NCBI GenBank assembly: GCA_963277665.1 | Contig: OY728137.1 | Location: 1,176,104,670 to 1,176,168,669 of the forward strand | Direction: 5' to 3' | DNA: 64,000 bases | Source: Viscum album | Taxonomy: Eukaryota; Streptophyta; Magnoliopsida; Santalales; Viscaceae | In this document: positions 12,780-25,969 of the stretch, one piece after another | How the letters are laid out: the number at the start of each line of letters is the position of its first letter | How positions within the stretch are numbered: position 1 is the first letter of the stretch | Position numbers and translations under genes: made by a program | The notes under the pieces: generated by a model | What the model was told of the DNA's origin: nothing | What the model saw: only the letters and a program-made list of their open reading frames with translations | Databases searched by the model: none

Positions 12780-14960
12780 ATCATCTTTGTACGTTTTTTA
12801 TTCAAAATCAACTATGTGTTTACTACCATTTTGTAACATTGTATTCACAAGAACCTTAAATGTTAGTAAATGATTATATTTTATTGGTAGGGTAAATGTG
12901 CTTTTAAAAGATCTTTTTAATCGGTTTGTTGATACTTTGGATGGTTTTGAGTCAAACTTTAATTTCACCCCTTTCCTTTCTTCATATATAATAAAATTGA
13001 CCAGTTTAGTCCTTTTTTCATTTATTAATAATGGGTTGGCATGAAAATTTAATTTTAAATGAATACATCCTTGTTGACATGTGTTTTTATAAAACATGAA
13101 AGACATTTGATGAATGTTACAACAACTTGGTCGATTGTATGAATAATTCCATCATCAATTGGAATAGGTAGCTCGACACTTAGATTATGTGATATGCTAA
13201 TTGCCACTCTCACATGACCTGCTGGAAGTGGTATATTGTGTAGACAGTCATCTTTGATATTGAACACCATATCACTCTCTATATAGTTATAGGTGAGTAT
13301 TGATAGATATAAATCATAGTAATTTTCACCCCATATAATATCATTATAGGAAATTTATCAGATTTATATTGATTCAAATTTCACACAAACATTTATTAGA
13401 ATATTTATTAACTCAATGAAGATAGCTCTTTAAGGGAAATAACTAATCTTAAAGTAGGTGAAGGGTAGGTAAGGATAACCAAGCAATGATTTTTCTTAAA
13501 TTGTTTATTATCTTTTGTTCCCACCCCAAAAATTTCCTATCAACTAAGCCTTCTAATGAAATTTTTCTTCAAGGGTAGCTAATTTTTCTTTCATCTATAC
13601 CATTTCGTTATCTTTATCCCACCTCTGATGCGAGTATATTCTTCTAGCCACTTCAAGGCCACCGATAGTAGGTGTTCATTTAGTATAGGTGTTGATGATT
13701 TCTATGACTATGTTAGATATAAAATATAGAAAAATATGTAATCATTGTTATCTAATAGAGATTTAATGAAAAAAAAATTTCATCATGTCATACTTACACA
13801 AGTATCCCACAATTTTTGTGTGTTTTCATCTATTAGTATCCCATTTTTATTTACATGTACCTTCTTCAATAGAAAATGTTGTGGGATAGAAATGGATTTG
13901 GATTTGGATTTATCAATATGAATATAAATAGAAGAACATAAATATGCTTTTTCTTCCATGTCACATAAAATTATTATGTTATATTTATAATATGTACAAT
14001 TTTTCTTTCAATTTAAGCATACCCCATATTTTCTTTATGGTAGGTGTATGTTGGTTTTCCTACCCATTCCTTATTTTCAACACTCAGTTAGTATTTCAAA
14101 AATTCAAAATTATCAATCAAAGTTATAAATACATGTATTTTCAAACAATGTACTACAAGACACAATGTATATGAAAATAAATCTCCCCAAGATAGCCAGT
14201 AAATACATCCCATACTTCTTAGGTTATCAAGCATGCATAGATAAGCAGTGGGCGTGAGTTTATTTTCCCTTAAAAATCATTAAGATGAAATATCATTAGA
14301 ATTGTGTGAAAGCATCTATGAATCCTTCTAGAAATAATTAATACATATTTTTGTGTGTGAGTAATATGATAAAAATGCACTCTAAGTGGGATTATGAAGT
14401 GTAATTCAATGTTTTATAATTTTATTTTTTAGTAAAATAAAGAAATGATATCATAACGTTATCATAATATCTTCCCACATTGGTGCCTTAAGTGTGGGAA
14501 TAACATGGTTCCATGAATCTACATAAAAAACACACATTATAGAGTGATGAGTCCAATGTAACTACTGAACATGGCCTTATTGGGGTTAACATGCTCACCC
14601 CACACATTCTATTCGACCTCAAATTTGATGACTTTTCTTTTCACCTTATTGATTTTAGCTAACACTATCAAACTACAGTGCTCTTGTCTTTTATGCATTA
14701 TCGATCCTTTATCACCTACCATTTCCTCAGATTGAACATCATCAGTATATTTTTCCTATGGATTGGTTACATTTCCATGTGTATATAGTAATTTTACATA
14801 TGCAGTGGGAGCTGCAGCAGGTTGAGAAACCTCTTGTTCCTCAAGATTGGGAGCCACAACATGTGATGAATGATGTGGTTCCGCTACACTGGGTTATGTA
14901 GAAAGTTGAGAGACATGTGATTTATTAGGATTGGGAGTGCTAGCATGTGAAGAAGTCATT
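12780..14960 (-). pseudogene. CACTA-2 second ORF, Ptta/En-Spm-like, decayed
   Basis: Read on the minus strand from about 14,960, an N-terminal low-complexity Ser/Pro/His stretch is followed near 14,540-14,650 by a KVKRKVIKFEVE...AMFSSYIGLI block. This resembles the start of the plant Ptta/En-Spm-associated ORF, in which a basic stretch precedes a FSSYLG-like motif. Near 13,130-13,240 a block LPAGHVRVAISISHNLSVELP followed by PIDDGIIHTIDQ matches the conserved xNxVRVxV...LPIPxxxxxxTVGDA segment usual in the C-terminal part of the same family. Stops and frameshifts interrupt it, and introns cannot be placed. It lies directly downstream (minus sense) of tnp2, the normal order. Its product in intact elements is thought to bind the element ends; here it cannot be functional. 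Confidence 0.7.
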
Positions 14961-15099
14961 ATCTATAGAATTTATTTAAAATTTAGTTTATATTACATAA
15001 ATGCAGTCATAAACATATAATAAAATGAGGTAATACAATATATATTACAAAAAAACTATAACATGATTAATGACTTCTCTTTTTTTGAAGTTTGAATGG

Positions 15100-18000
15100 T
15101 TTTTACCCATCTATCAAGTATCCAAAAACCTTAATTATGGTATCCTATTACATACAAACCCCCATATACATTGGGAGTGATGTGAAATGATTGGGATGCC
15201 CCAATGAAAAGGCCATCCTCAGTTGAATTTTCATCTGACCCTTTAGTTGTTTTGGTTGATAAAAAAACAATTGACCACTTTCAGTTTTTGGTATCTAGAA
15301 TATAAAATAAGTGTACTTGAAATTATTTCATTAAAAATAGTTTATCGCTATACCCTTCCTTACTAAAATTCACTTTTGTGAATCCCAATTCATCTATTTT
15401 AGGAGCACTCCTACAATCAACTGACTTGCATTAAAAAATCGACACATCGAATGCTCTATAATCCATCTACTATATTTGTTTGATAATTTCCTTTATGACA
15501 TATTCACATGAATTTTATTTCTATACTTATTACTAGAAACATGCATTTCTTCAGCAATAAGTGTAACTCTACTATTTTTCATGCTACTTCCTTCAACATG
15601 TTCATTTTTGTAGAACCTCTAACTATTAATTAAATAACCATTACAAGATAATATATATAGTATTGGTCCTCTGTCTATCCATCAATGTCGTTTGAAAATT
15701 GAATCCCAATTATCATCTAACACCTTAAAAATATGGTCTCAAATCCATCCTATAAATTATTCATTATTTGTATTAGTTATGCAGATTTCATCCCTTGATG
15801 GATGCAAATTCCGAATAATTTGTTTGTGGGTTTCAACATATGGGGAAACCTCCAAACTATTATGAAAAACTTGAAGGTGGGCCTACTCACAATCTATAAT
15901 ATTTATTGTGACAACATCATTTCTTGAAATTTCTTTACCCACAAGCCACCCAATGTGATGAGATTTTGGTAGACCCATGCTTTCCACACCAGACTGGTAG
16001 TCAGTATAGAATTCAATGGATTCCTTAATAATATATCATTCTAAAATACAAACCTCTAGAAAAAGTCTTTTTTTGACACACCCTTTCAAAATCATCACAT
16101 ATTGTTTAATGGGGTACATCAATCTATATTATATAGGACCTCATAGTTGAATCTCTCTCACCAAGATTACCATTATGTTAACCATCATATCAATGATTTC
16201 TAGAGGGAAGAACATTTCCAATTCACATAATATGACATCAATTTCTTCTTCCAAAGTTGTAAATTTCATCGTGTTTATAACTTTTCTACTTATATATTTG
16301 AAAAATAAACAGATCTTGGTTAATGTATGATAAATATTTTTAGAAAAAAGGAAATGTAAATCCTCATGAATTATATTTTCCTAAAAAATTGTAGGCTTGT
16401 GATTTGAAACTGTGTATAATTCAGTGACATGATATTCTTGATATTTGATGAATACCCCTTTAGAACCATTACATCATTCAAGAAGTTTCAAGACTGATAT
16501 GTCTCCTTCCAAGAAAGAGTGTAAGTAGCTGGAGGAAGAAAATTTATTTTTTCACCCTTTAATGGTGTAAACTCTTCCTGTATTCCCATGTCAACCATGT
16601 CCAACCTAGACTTAATTCGATCTTTTTTATGACTGCATTTATTAACATTCAAAAAACAATTTCACATAATTTTTTTTCAAAATGAAAAAAAGCAAGAAAA
16701 ATTCTAACAAATAAAAAATTCTAGTATGGTAATTAAAAAAATTGATCTTTTTTCCAATCAATTTTTGTGTGGTTTTTCAAAAACAGTTTACCATAAGCAG
16801 TGTCCACATATTTTACTTTCTCAAGAAGTGTGTCACCTATTAGTGGAGATGGTGTTGTATGTTCATCTGAACCTCAATCAAATGATGTTGTCTAAGATTG
16901 TTACTTATTCCATTAGGGTAGAAATATATGATTTTCTAAAAACATAGTCTTCGATGAATTTTTTAACCTAATTGACTATGTACCTTGTTCACAAACTGGA
17001 CACCCTTGAGTTACTTTTATGATATATCCTAAAAAATTAATAAGTAGGAAAGTCATCTATCATTTCGTACTATATGGATCTATATGTGAAATCTTCATTT
17101 CGTTAATCATCATACAATGTAACAACAGAATCCCACAATAATTTCAAATCCTCAATAAATAAAGACAAATAAACATTGATATCATTTTCTAGTTTTTTGG
17201 CCCTGATATAAGAATATATGACATGATTTATTTTTGTTTCATGCACAACTATGGTGGAAAGTAAAAATTTACCAACATAACTGACCTTGTACTATGATTG
17301 ATGCCTTGAAAACCAAAATGATTCACTCCATATATAGATAACATAAGACAAATGTTTCTTTTCTTGTTTTTATATTTAGGATACTAATGATCAATTTTAT
17401 TTATACAAGGATAGTCTTCTAGGTGATGTAGATTCCTATCTTTATTTATTGTATTTTCATGCGATTTCAATTTCCCTGGAGTCTTCTCACATCTATACAT
17501 GCACCTAAAACTTGGAATGATGGTAAAGTACCATAAAACTTTCACATGAACAGATTCAACTTTCTTATATTGATAATAACCACACTTTGGGTAATATTTA
17601 AGGGGTTTATTGGTCCTTTTGAAAAAATATACAAACATTTAGGTAGGCATGTAATCTTTCAGAGATCATACCCATCAAACATAGAATTAATTTAGCGCCG
17701 TATGTTTGTCGAGGGAGCACATCATATTGTGGGAAAATATCATTTAAGATAGAAAGTAGTTCAATAAAAGCAGAGTCACTCAATCCATTTCCGTGTTTCA
17801 AATTATACAAGTTCAATATGGGTGACAATTCTGTATATTTAGTGAAACTAGGAAACAATAGTGTCTTCACACAACTATTTAACTTCTCAAAACAATTTTT
17901 TCAATCATGGAGTTTTCCTTAAACTTCCATTCTCATTTTTAAATAAAATCTTAATGATCATTAACACCTATAATCACAACATCGATACAATCTTCTTCGT

Positions 18001-18260
18001 TGTAGAAACTTGTAATAATATCAGATGATCTATAAAATGGCATGTTATCCTAGTCACTAGCTAAACTCTCTTCCCCCTGTGTTTATTCAAACATTTATAT
18101 CTTCAATCAATTACATGATAGGTCAAGTGTTCTTAAAACCCCTCTATAATAATTAGTATTGAATAAAAGTAGTATAATTACACACAAAAAAAGATTTGAT
18201 AAGGGTCATATGCATGATATTTTGCAAACTTGATGAACTCTTTCACTCCATCTTCAAACT
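15100..18260 (-). pseudogene. CACTA-2 tnp2-type transposase, decayed
   Basis: The minus strand gives the tnp2 order of motifs. The NLKHGNGLSDSAFIELL block near 17,780-17,830 runs into CLMGMISERLHA and NVCIFFQKD. A zinc-ribbon-like YPKCGYYQYK lies near 17,565-17,600, and KVLWYFTIIPSFRCMYR follows near 17,500-17,545. The block TFLLINFLGYIIKVTQGCPVC comes next near 16,990-17,060; family members read W..NDFPAYG.LSGW.TKG..CPVC. The DUF4218 part is near 16,090-16,270 (EIDVILCELEMFFP ... YRLMYPIKQYVMILKG). This is the DDE-type transposase that cuts CACTA ends. Many stops and small indels show the gene is dead. The ORFs at 17,384-17,638 and 17,607-17,870 are surviving open pieces of it in two frames. 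Confidence 0.92.
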
Positions 18261-18299
18261 ATTTTATCATAAAATTAAAATATATCCATTACTTACTCA

Positions 18300-20690
18300 T
18301 ATTCATCCAATTTTATTTGGTAATATTAATATTTACTGAAATAAATACACAAAATACGTTGAATTTAATATGGATCTCACGAATTTCTTGAAATAAATGC
18401 AAATATTGAAAAATGATTTATCGCCCCACATGATAAAAAAATTATTAGAGGAAATTTATAAATACAGCTATTGAATGTAATAATTGAAATATAAAAAAAT
18501 AAAATAAATATTATTTTAAAACACTTTTCATAATATAAAATACAACTATTGAATATAATAATGGTTTCACAAATAAAAAATAAATTATTATTTTTCAAAA
18601 CAAAATTTTTTACCTTTGAGAAAATTAGGGTCATTACATGAGACCCAAGGTATTTAATAAAAGGATGCGAGTAAATGTTTTTTTAAATGGAAAATGTTAA
18701 TAGATTTAAAATGTTTTTTGTAAAATAGAATTTGAAATTTAATAAGGGGTTCTGAAGTGGAATTTGAAATGGATATTAATTCTTATCAATCTCTTTCAGA
18801 AAGGTAAACTTGAATTTGATGGTTTTGAATAAATCTAGGAAAATGTTTATTTTTTGAAATTATGGGATATATACTAAGAATTTTAAATGGGTTTAATTTA
18901 TTAAAAATCATAAGGAAAACTTTTTTATGAAATACCTTAGGGTACAAAGGTTTTTTTCAAAAAACCCCTTGAATCTTTTCCAGCTTAAAATATATATATT
19001 CAGTTTAAGAGGTTAGAACTTTCCCATCCAAAGTTATATATCCATATTAAACTAGGGTTACCAACTTTGTTATACATATTACCAAATTTTCACATATTAG
19101 GGATTATCATAAGACAACTATTTTTGGATTACACGGTTACAGTTTATCTTATGTCACCTTTCATGTTTCCTCCTAAAATTTATTTATAATTAGTTGCCAG
19201 AATACCTTTCTTAGTGTCCACATGAAACTTATGCCACTCTTCAGGGTTCCTCCTATAATTCCACTATTAGTATTGTTTTATTGTCTTTGTTCTTATTTCC
19301 AGCATGTGGAGATCGAGAACATACTCTAGGCCTTGTGAAAAATTAGCTCAGTTTTCATGACAAGTTAACTTGAGTTGGTTGATTACATTAATTTTGTAGT
19401 TTTTTTATTATAGTAATGAAATAAAAACTTATGTATTGTTAAATTTCTATTATAATGAAATGTTTATTATAGTGAAATTTTGAGTCATACACTATCCATG
19501 TAATTTTATTTTTATAAAATAAAAATCATGAAAAAATTGGATTCATTATAAGTCTATAAAATGAAACATTTACTTCCCTAATCATTTGAAAATAAATCAT
19601 GAAATACACCTTAAAAATTTCTGATTTTACACTCTATATTCATTTTAAAAAGAGTTATATTTTCCAAAATTCACTTTATATTTTAATTTAAAATATATTT
19701 ATTTTTACAAATTCTATGGAATGACAGTATTAACCACAAAAGAAATTATAATATAATTATAATTAAAAGAAGTAAGAATGGATTTTTTTTCCAAAATACA
19801 TGATTTTGGATTCTAAATTGGCTAAACTAAGCACTAATCAAGAAATAAACCCATTTGTGAAATACCTAGTTTTGGAAACCATGAATATATTGATATTCAC
19901 CCATTGTGGGATAATTTATTTAATTTGATAATGAATCTATTTCAGGACATTAGTAATACCTAAAAGTTTCTAATTATGGTGTGTTAAAACAAATGGATTT
20001 ATATGAATTAGACTATTAAAACCATATTGAATGTATGTTTTTAAAAATCTAGACACATATCAAAAGTAACTAAGGACCCACCCAAATAAAAAACAAGAAT
20101 GTACCTAAATCAAAACCATCCAACCATGTTAAAAAATCCAATAAGAATTTTAATTTTTTTAATAACGAATCTAGGGTACCCTAACTCACAATTCCCCCTA
20201 GACTGAATAAGGCTTCAAAACCAATGACTATTAAAATTATAAAATTTCAATGATTTACTATAGGAATCTATAATACATTACTAAATAATAAAAACATAAA
20301 CTATTATAGGAACATTTTCCCAAAGATTTCAATGAATTCTCATCCTCACCTACATCTCTTGAACGAACCCAAATACCATAATTACTATATTAGCACTAAA
20401 AATCCTTTAAAAACTTTTATAATAAGAGATCATTAATTATACCAAAAACATAAAATCGTAATTTTTTAGATCACACTCATCACAACTAAATAAAACCATT
20501 CCAACCAAAATTATCCATCATATAACTTGGCCATATCAATATAATAAAATCATATATAACTTTCAACAACCTAATACCATAACTATAGACACAAATTATT
20601 TCATAAGAAGAAAATAAAAGAGGTTTTAGACACACCAATCTTCAAAAGTAACAAAAAAAGCGAACAGTGAAGAGAATCGATTAAGAAATA
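18300..20690. other. Non-coding DNA upstream of CACTA-2 tnp2
   Basis: AT-rich sequence between the 5' leader (20.7-21.06 kb) and the start of the tnp2 relic. By position it would be leader intron or 5' non-coding DNA of CACTA-2. No domain or RNA structure was recognised. Confidence 0.4.
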
Positions 20691-20699
20691 CATAATTTT

Positions 20700-21060
20700 T
20701 TTTGAAAAGAATACCTTTAGTTTTAAGGGTCTTGATTCCTCCAAAATGTTTAGCAAAGTAACAATACAGATTCACTGGTAGTGGGGTTGGGTGAGACAGA
20801 AGTGCGGTTTGGCAAGGCAGTGGGGGGAGGCGATTGTGGGAAACAGCGAGGCGGTAGTGGGGTTCGACTAGAGAAACATCGGTGGGAATATGGTTTGGTG
20901 ACAGTGGCAGTGTGATGGAACTAGTGCGATTCGGTGAGAGCAGAAAAACGGTGATAAAGAGGTAGTGGGGTTCATTGAGAGCAGTTGTGTGGTGATAGTC
21001 AACTTACATGAGTGCTTGAAGGTGTGCAGGAGAAGACAAATGGTTAGGGTTCTTTTAAAA
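20700..21060 (-). promoter_or_regulatory. GC-richer 5' leader and promoter region of CACTA-2
   Basis: This is the only clearly GC-rich patch for several kilobases. On the minus strand it begins with aaccctaaccatttgtcttctcc and continues as a C/T-rich run with repeated aaccccactac-like phrases, which looks like a plant 5' untranslated leader. A TATA-like ttataataaaag lies just upstream in minus sense, near 21,075-21,086. It stands between the subterminal repeats and the tnp2 gene, as expected for a CACTA promoter and first exon. Confidence 0.5.
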
Positions 21061-21079
21061 AAAGGGATAAGGCTTTTAT

Positions 21080-21340
21080 TATAAATTTTAAAAAAGTACA
21101 GATAAAGAGTAGTTTTATCAGTGCTAAAATCAAAATCAATGATAAATCACCTCCTTATCAAAGTATTTTTATTGCTGATAAAACTGTATCTTTACCCGTG
21201 ATAAAAAACGTTGATAAAACATGCCTTTATCCGTACTAAAATTATAGTGCTAATAAAGAATATTATTATTTTTACTTTTTCAGGGATAATAATTGGATAT
21301 CTTTTTATCAATGCTAAAAAAGTATTGATAGATTTCTAAT
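21080..21340. repeat. Subterminal foldback repeats, right side of CACTA-2 (part 1)
   Basis: ttttatcagtgctaaaa, gctgataaaac, cccgtgataaaa, gttgataaaac, tagtgctaataaag and tttatcaatgctaaaaaag are dispersed in both orientations. They match the clusters at 7,700 and 36,960. AT-only sequence follows to 21,835. Confidence 0.65.
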
Positions 21341-21835
21341 GTTAATAATTTATTTATATTATTATTCATATTTATAAAATTATAAATTTAATATATATAT
21401 ATATATAATTATAACTATAAATAAATAATTTTTTTATAATTATATGTATTTATAAGATTATAAATATTATATATATATTTATAATTATAATATTATAATC
21501 AGTATACTTATTATATTTATAATTATAATTATAAATAACTAGAGATGTATTTAAATAATTATAAAATTATGATAAATATATTTATTATAATTTTATAATT
21601 AATTACATAAATATGTATTTATTTAGAGTTATATTTATAAAAAAATATAAATTTATGTAAATAATTATAAGATAATTATAAATATATTTCTTATATTTAT
21701 AATTTTATAATTATATCTAATAAATATATTAATTATATATATTTATAAAATAATAAATATAATAAATATAATAAATATAATAAATATATTTAATATAATT
21801 TTATGATTATTTAATTAAATATACGAAAAAGTTCA
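21340..21835. repeat. AT-only low-complexity DNA, left of LINE-like insertion
   Basis: Nearly pure A/T with (TA)n runs and repeated ataaatata phrases. The same kind of sequence resumes at 35,790, so the two stretches were probably one block before the LINE-like element inserted. Confidence 0.6.
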
Positions 21836-21839
21836 AGCC

Positions 21840-23039
21840 CGAAGCCGAAGCTCCTGACCATGTATTAAAGAAGAAAGAAAAAGAAACAAACAAGCAAGAA
21901 AATAGACATGGTCATACAAAGAGATGTGCCTTCATCCATAAATGAAAATTAAGGATCACTCCCATATTCATATTCAGAAACATCATCCTCATCAGTAGTT
22001 TCCCACTCTCATTTTGAATTTCATTGATTTAGGATACAAAAGATCCTATGCTTGGACTTATCCTACTCCCAAGGGAGCTAAATCTTTGATGCCTTGGTAG
22101 ATGACCTAGTAGACACAATTGAGGGAAGACTGGAATAATCCTTTTGCAGCTTTCTTTATGGAGGAACCAGAGCATTACCATCCCTGATGACCATCCTTCC
22201 ATTATCATTCAAAACAACATCTTTAAAGGAAACCTGATCACCATTGCCCATAGATCAGAGATGAGTGGTGTCCAGCTGAACCATCCACTTTTCCTTGTCA
22301 CTTCCATCATCCGAAACAATACCCCATTTTACAGGCATTCTTGAAGAAACTGAAAATATTCTGAATCTCATGAAGATATTGAACACACTAATGAAAATAA
22401 TATTGTCCAGTTCAAACCTCATGTAAAACATTCCTTGAGAAATCTTCATGATGTGGCTGTATAATACAACCATTCTCATGATTTGGTAAAGAAGAACACC
22501 AAGACACAACACCAAAAACCTCATCACCAAGATTTCGCAACTCACCAACATCCATTCCATCCTGTCCAGGGGAAATCATGGAAATCAAAGAGCTTCCAAC
22601 ATGTTGTCCAAGATTAGATAGAATATCACTGCATTTGCAATTCAGTTCCTCATCTCCAACAACATGTCCATGAAAAAATTCTCATCCTTCTGTATAGGTA
22701 TGGAAAGAGTTCAACTACAATTCAAATAATTTCCTAGATACTCCTGATTAACCACCACCGACTTACCTTTGGACATTGAAACCTCATGATTACGAGACTA
22801 CTTATCCATAAATCCAACCTCATACTTCACAAGATGCCTAGGTACTGACTTCCCATGCCCTGATATTCTATCTGATCCTGGAAACCATGTTTTACTGACT
22901 TCCCATGCGGCCTGGATGAAGTCAGCTTATCAATACCATCATAGTCTTTTGAAGGATTCCCCTTCAGACCATAAGAATAACAAACTTTCAACCTACATTT
23001 CTCATACAGATGACAAATAGATTTGCAATTTTTATAGAA
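21840..23039 (-). pseudogene. LINE-like ORF1, C-terminal part, copy 1 (duplicated)
   Basis: Read on the minus strand from 23,039, a complete zinc knuckle CKNCKSICHLYEKC (C-x2-C-x4-H-x4-C) is followed by GLKGNPSKDYDGIDKL. Then comes a long mostly open stretch that includes HGHVVGDEELNCKCSDILSN and NLGDEVFGVVSWCSSLPNHE, with shifts and stops. I do not recognise a domain after the knuckle. The copy ends in a C/T-rich tail near 21,850-21,920. It duplicates 24,308-25,385. The part at 21,840-21,961 is present only here. No endonuclease or RT follows. Confidence 0.65.
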
Positions 23040-24307
23040 CATTACAATAAAAATTCATTTACTGCAACAAGTTATCTGTGATAGGGAAGGGTCCTGTCAC
23101 AAATAGTTTGTCAGGGGGGACTATTTGCGTCAGAACCCTTTTCCCGTTGTAAAAGATTTGGCGCAGACTACACATCAAACCACAGGAAGGGTGTTTGCAA
23201 AGGGTGGTTACACCCATTGTAAATACCCTTCGACAGTTTTTTAGCATTTGCGACAGGCTTGATCCCCCACAGCAAATGCGATGCATTCGCGATGAGATCA
23301 ATTACAAATACCTTTTTAACCATCGCTGTAATTAATAGGGGGTTTCATTTGTGATGGGTCCCATCTCAAATACTCCGGTCACAAATAATCTAACCTATAT
23401 ATATATCACATCCGATTTTCATCATTTCACAACACTCTAAATTCCTCTCTCCCTCCCAACTCTCATAATTTTCTCCTGAATTTTTTAAAAGATTAAATTT
23501 TTTTATCAGTGCAATTTTCAAGTCTTGCATCCCACGAAAGATTCTATTTTAAGGTATTTATCTATTAGTTTTATTTTTTCAGTTAATTCATTTTATTTTT
23601 TTATTATTTATAATTATTGTTAGCTAGCAGTAATTAAATTAAATTAGAATTAGATAGTTTTATTTTTCATTATTTAGTTTTATAAATATGCTGTTTCATT
23701 ATGATTTAATCTTTTGATTAAAAAGTATATATTATTAATTTGTAATAATTGGGTTCAACTATAATTAATTAACAATAATTATATATAATTAGTATTAATT
23801 ATTATTAATTAGTAGTAATTATTATTAATTAGTAGTAATTAGTAGTAATTATTATTAATTAGTAATAAATTGAAATAAATTGTAATAACTGGCGGTAATT
23901 AGTAAAAATTAGGGTAATTGGTAATAATTAGTAGTAATTTTTAATAATTAGTTGTAATTAGTAATAATTAGCAGTAATTAGTAATAAATAGTCCCAATTA
24001 GTAATAAATACGAATTAATAGTAATAAATAGTAATAATTGATAATAAATAGTAACAATTAGTAATAAATAGGAATAAACACTAATAATTAGTAATACATA
24101 ATAATAAATAGTAATAAACAGTAATAATTTGTAATAAATAGTAATAAATAGTAATAAATAGTAATAAACAGTAATAAATAGTAATAAATAGTAATTAATA
24201 GTAATAAATAGTAATAAATAGTAATAAATAACATTAAATCGTAATAGTTAATAACAATTAGCATTAAACAGTAATAATTAGTGTTAATTAGTAATAATTA
24301 GTAGTTT
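23040..24307 (+). mobile_element. Duplicated, isolated CACTA-1 left end
   Basis: It begins CATTACAATAAA after the host bases gaa. It carries the subterminal motifs (gtcacaaatag, ggggactatttg), a TATA-like ctatatatatatcac at about 23,395, a C/T-rich leader and part of the array, then breaks off at 24,307. It has no right terminus of its own. It arose with the tandem duplication, not by transposition, because the same host sequence flanks both copies. Confidence 0.85.
23620..24305. repeat. 10-bp AT array (GTAATAAATA family), copy 1
   Basis: Imperfect units gtaataaata / gtaataatta / gtaattatta run head to tail with a period of 10 bp, seen most cleanly near 24,120-24,230. It lies downstream of the C/T-rich leader of CACTA-1 and of a possible splice donor (AAG|GTATTT, GT at 23,555-23,556). 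Confidence 0.9.
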
Positions 24308-25385
24308 CCATATTCATATTCAGAAACATCATCCTCATCAGTAGTTTCCCACTCTCATTGTGAATTTCATTGATTAAGGATATAAAAGATCATATGCTTG
24401 GACTTATCCTACTCCCAAGGGAGCTAAATCTTTGATGCCTTGGTAGATGACCTAGTAGACACAATTGAGGGAAGACTGGAATAATCCTTTTGCGGCTTTC
24501 TTTATGGAGGAACTAGAGCATTACCATCACTGATGACCATCCTTCCATTATCATTCAAAACAACATCTTTAAAAGAAACATGATCACCATTGCCCATAGA
24601 TCAGAGATGAGTGGTGTCCAGCTGAACCATCCACTTTTCCTTGTCACTTCCATTATCCGAAACAATACCCCATTTTACAGGCATTCTTGAAGAAACTGAA
24701 AATATTCTGAATCTCATGAAGATATTGAACACAATGTTGAAAATCAGATTGTCCAGTTCAAACCTCCTGTAAAACATTCCTTGAGAAATCTTCATGATGT
24801 GGTTGTACAATACAACCATTCTCATGATTTGGTAAAGAAGAACACCAAGACACAACACCAAAAACCTCATCACCAAGATTTCCCAACTCACCAAAATGCA
24901 TTCCATCCTGTCCAAGGGAAATCATGGAAATCAAAGAGCTGCCAACATGTTGTCTAAGATTAGATAGAATATCACTGCATTTTCAATTCAGTTCCTCATC
25001 TCCAAAAACATGTCCATGAAAAAATTCTCATCCTTCTGTATAGGTACGGAAAGAGTTCAACTACCATCCAAAGAATTTCCTAGCTACCTCCGATTAACCA
25101 CCACCGACTTACCATTGGACATTGCAACCTCATGATTACGAGACTGCTTATCCATAAATCCAACCTCAAACATCACAAGCTACCTAGGTACTGACTTTCC
25201 ATGCCGTGATATTCTATCTGATCCTGGAAACCATGTTGTACTGACTTCCCATGCAGCCTGGATGAAGTCCGCTTATCAATACCATCATAGTCTTTTGAAG
25301 GATTCCCCTTCAGACCATAACAATCACAAACATTCAACCTACATTTCTCATACAGATGACAAATAGATTTTCAATTTTTACAGAA
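24308..25385 (-). pseudogene. LINE-like ORF1, C-terminal part, copy 2, next to CACTA-1
   Basis: This is the counterpart of 21,962-23,039, in its original place against the left end of CACTA-1. The knuckle is damaged by a stop (the second Cys codon reads TGA). In minus sense it continues the ORF that breaks off at 34,536. Removing CACTA-1 and one GAA joins the two reading frames through the first Cys of the knuckle. Downstream residues match copy 1 with scattered substitutions. A surviving open piece is at 24,601-24,915, but that frame is probably a shadow of the main one. Confidence 0.7.
25383..25385. repeat. Target-site duplication GAA, left of CACTA-1
   Basis: gaa precedes CATTACAATAAA at 25,386 and is repeated directly after ...CAGTAGTG at 34,536-34,538. 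A 3-bp duplication is the hallmark of CACTA insertion. Confidence 0.85.
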
Positions 25386-25719
25386 CATTACAATAAATAT
25401 TCATTTACTGCGACAAGTTATTTTTGATAGGGAAGGGTCCTGTCACAAATAGTTTGTCAGGGGGGACTATTTGCATAAGGACCCTTTTCCCATTGTAAAA
25501 GATTTGGCGCAGACTACGCATCAAACCACAGGAAGGGTGTTTGCGAAGGGTGGTTACACCCATTGTAAATACCCTTCGACAGTTTTTTAGCATTTGCGAC
25601 AGGCTTGATCCCCCACATCAAATGCGATGCATTCGCGATGAGATCCATTACAAATACCTTTTTAACCATCACTGTAATTAATAGGGTGTTTCATTTGTGA
25701 TGGGTCCCATCTCAAATAC

Positions 25720-25901
25720 TCTCGTCACAAATAATCAAACCTATATATATATCACATCCCATTTTCATCATTTTACAACACTCTAAATTCCTCTCTCCCT
25801 CCCAACTCTCATAATTTTCTCCTGAATTTTTTAAAAGATTAAATTATTTTATCAATGCAATTTTCAAGTCTTGCATCCCACGAAAGATTCTATTTTAAGG
25901 T
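25720..25901 (+). promoter_or_regulatory. CACTA-1 promoter and 5' leader
   Basis: A TATA-like ctatatatatatcac at 25,741 is followed by a C/T-rich leader (about 25,785-25,815, cctctctccctcccaactc) and, at 25,898-25,901, AAG|GT, a plausible splice donor. If that donor is used, the whole AT array would be a leader intron. The duplicate has the same layout at 23,395-23,556. Promoter use is inferred from position only. Confidence 0.5.
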
Positions 25902-25969
25902 ATTTATCTATTAGTTTTATTTTTTCAGTTAATTTATTTTATTTTTTATTAGTTATAATTATTGTTACC

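Larger units (their letters stand above)
21962..24307. repeat. Tandem duplication, copy 1 of a ~2,346-bp segment
   Basis: The sequence from ccatattcatattcag at 21,962 recurs at 24,308 with a constant offset of 2,346 for over 1.4 kb (for example gagatgagtggtg at 22,258 and 24,604, and the CACTA-1 left end at 23,040 and 25,386). The copy holds the LINE-like 3' part, the CACTA-1 left terminus with promoter and leader, and about 670 bp of the AT array. The junction at 24,307/24,308 lies inside the array (aattagtagttt|ccatattc). In the ~250 bp I compared there are about 8 mismatches. Confidence 0.92.

Noticed and set aside
12798..13106. 102-aa minus ORF as separate gene
   Set aside because: It overlaps the 3' part of the CACTA-2 second ORF in another frame and shows no domain of its own.
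22255..22560. 101-aa minus ORF, similar to 104-aa ORF at 24,601-24,915, as a conserved gene
   Set aside because: The resemblance is due to the tandem duplication. The better coding frame of this strand is a different one, which follows the knuckle of the LINE-like ORF1.
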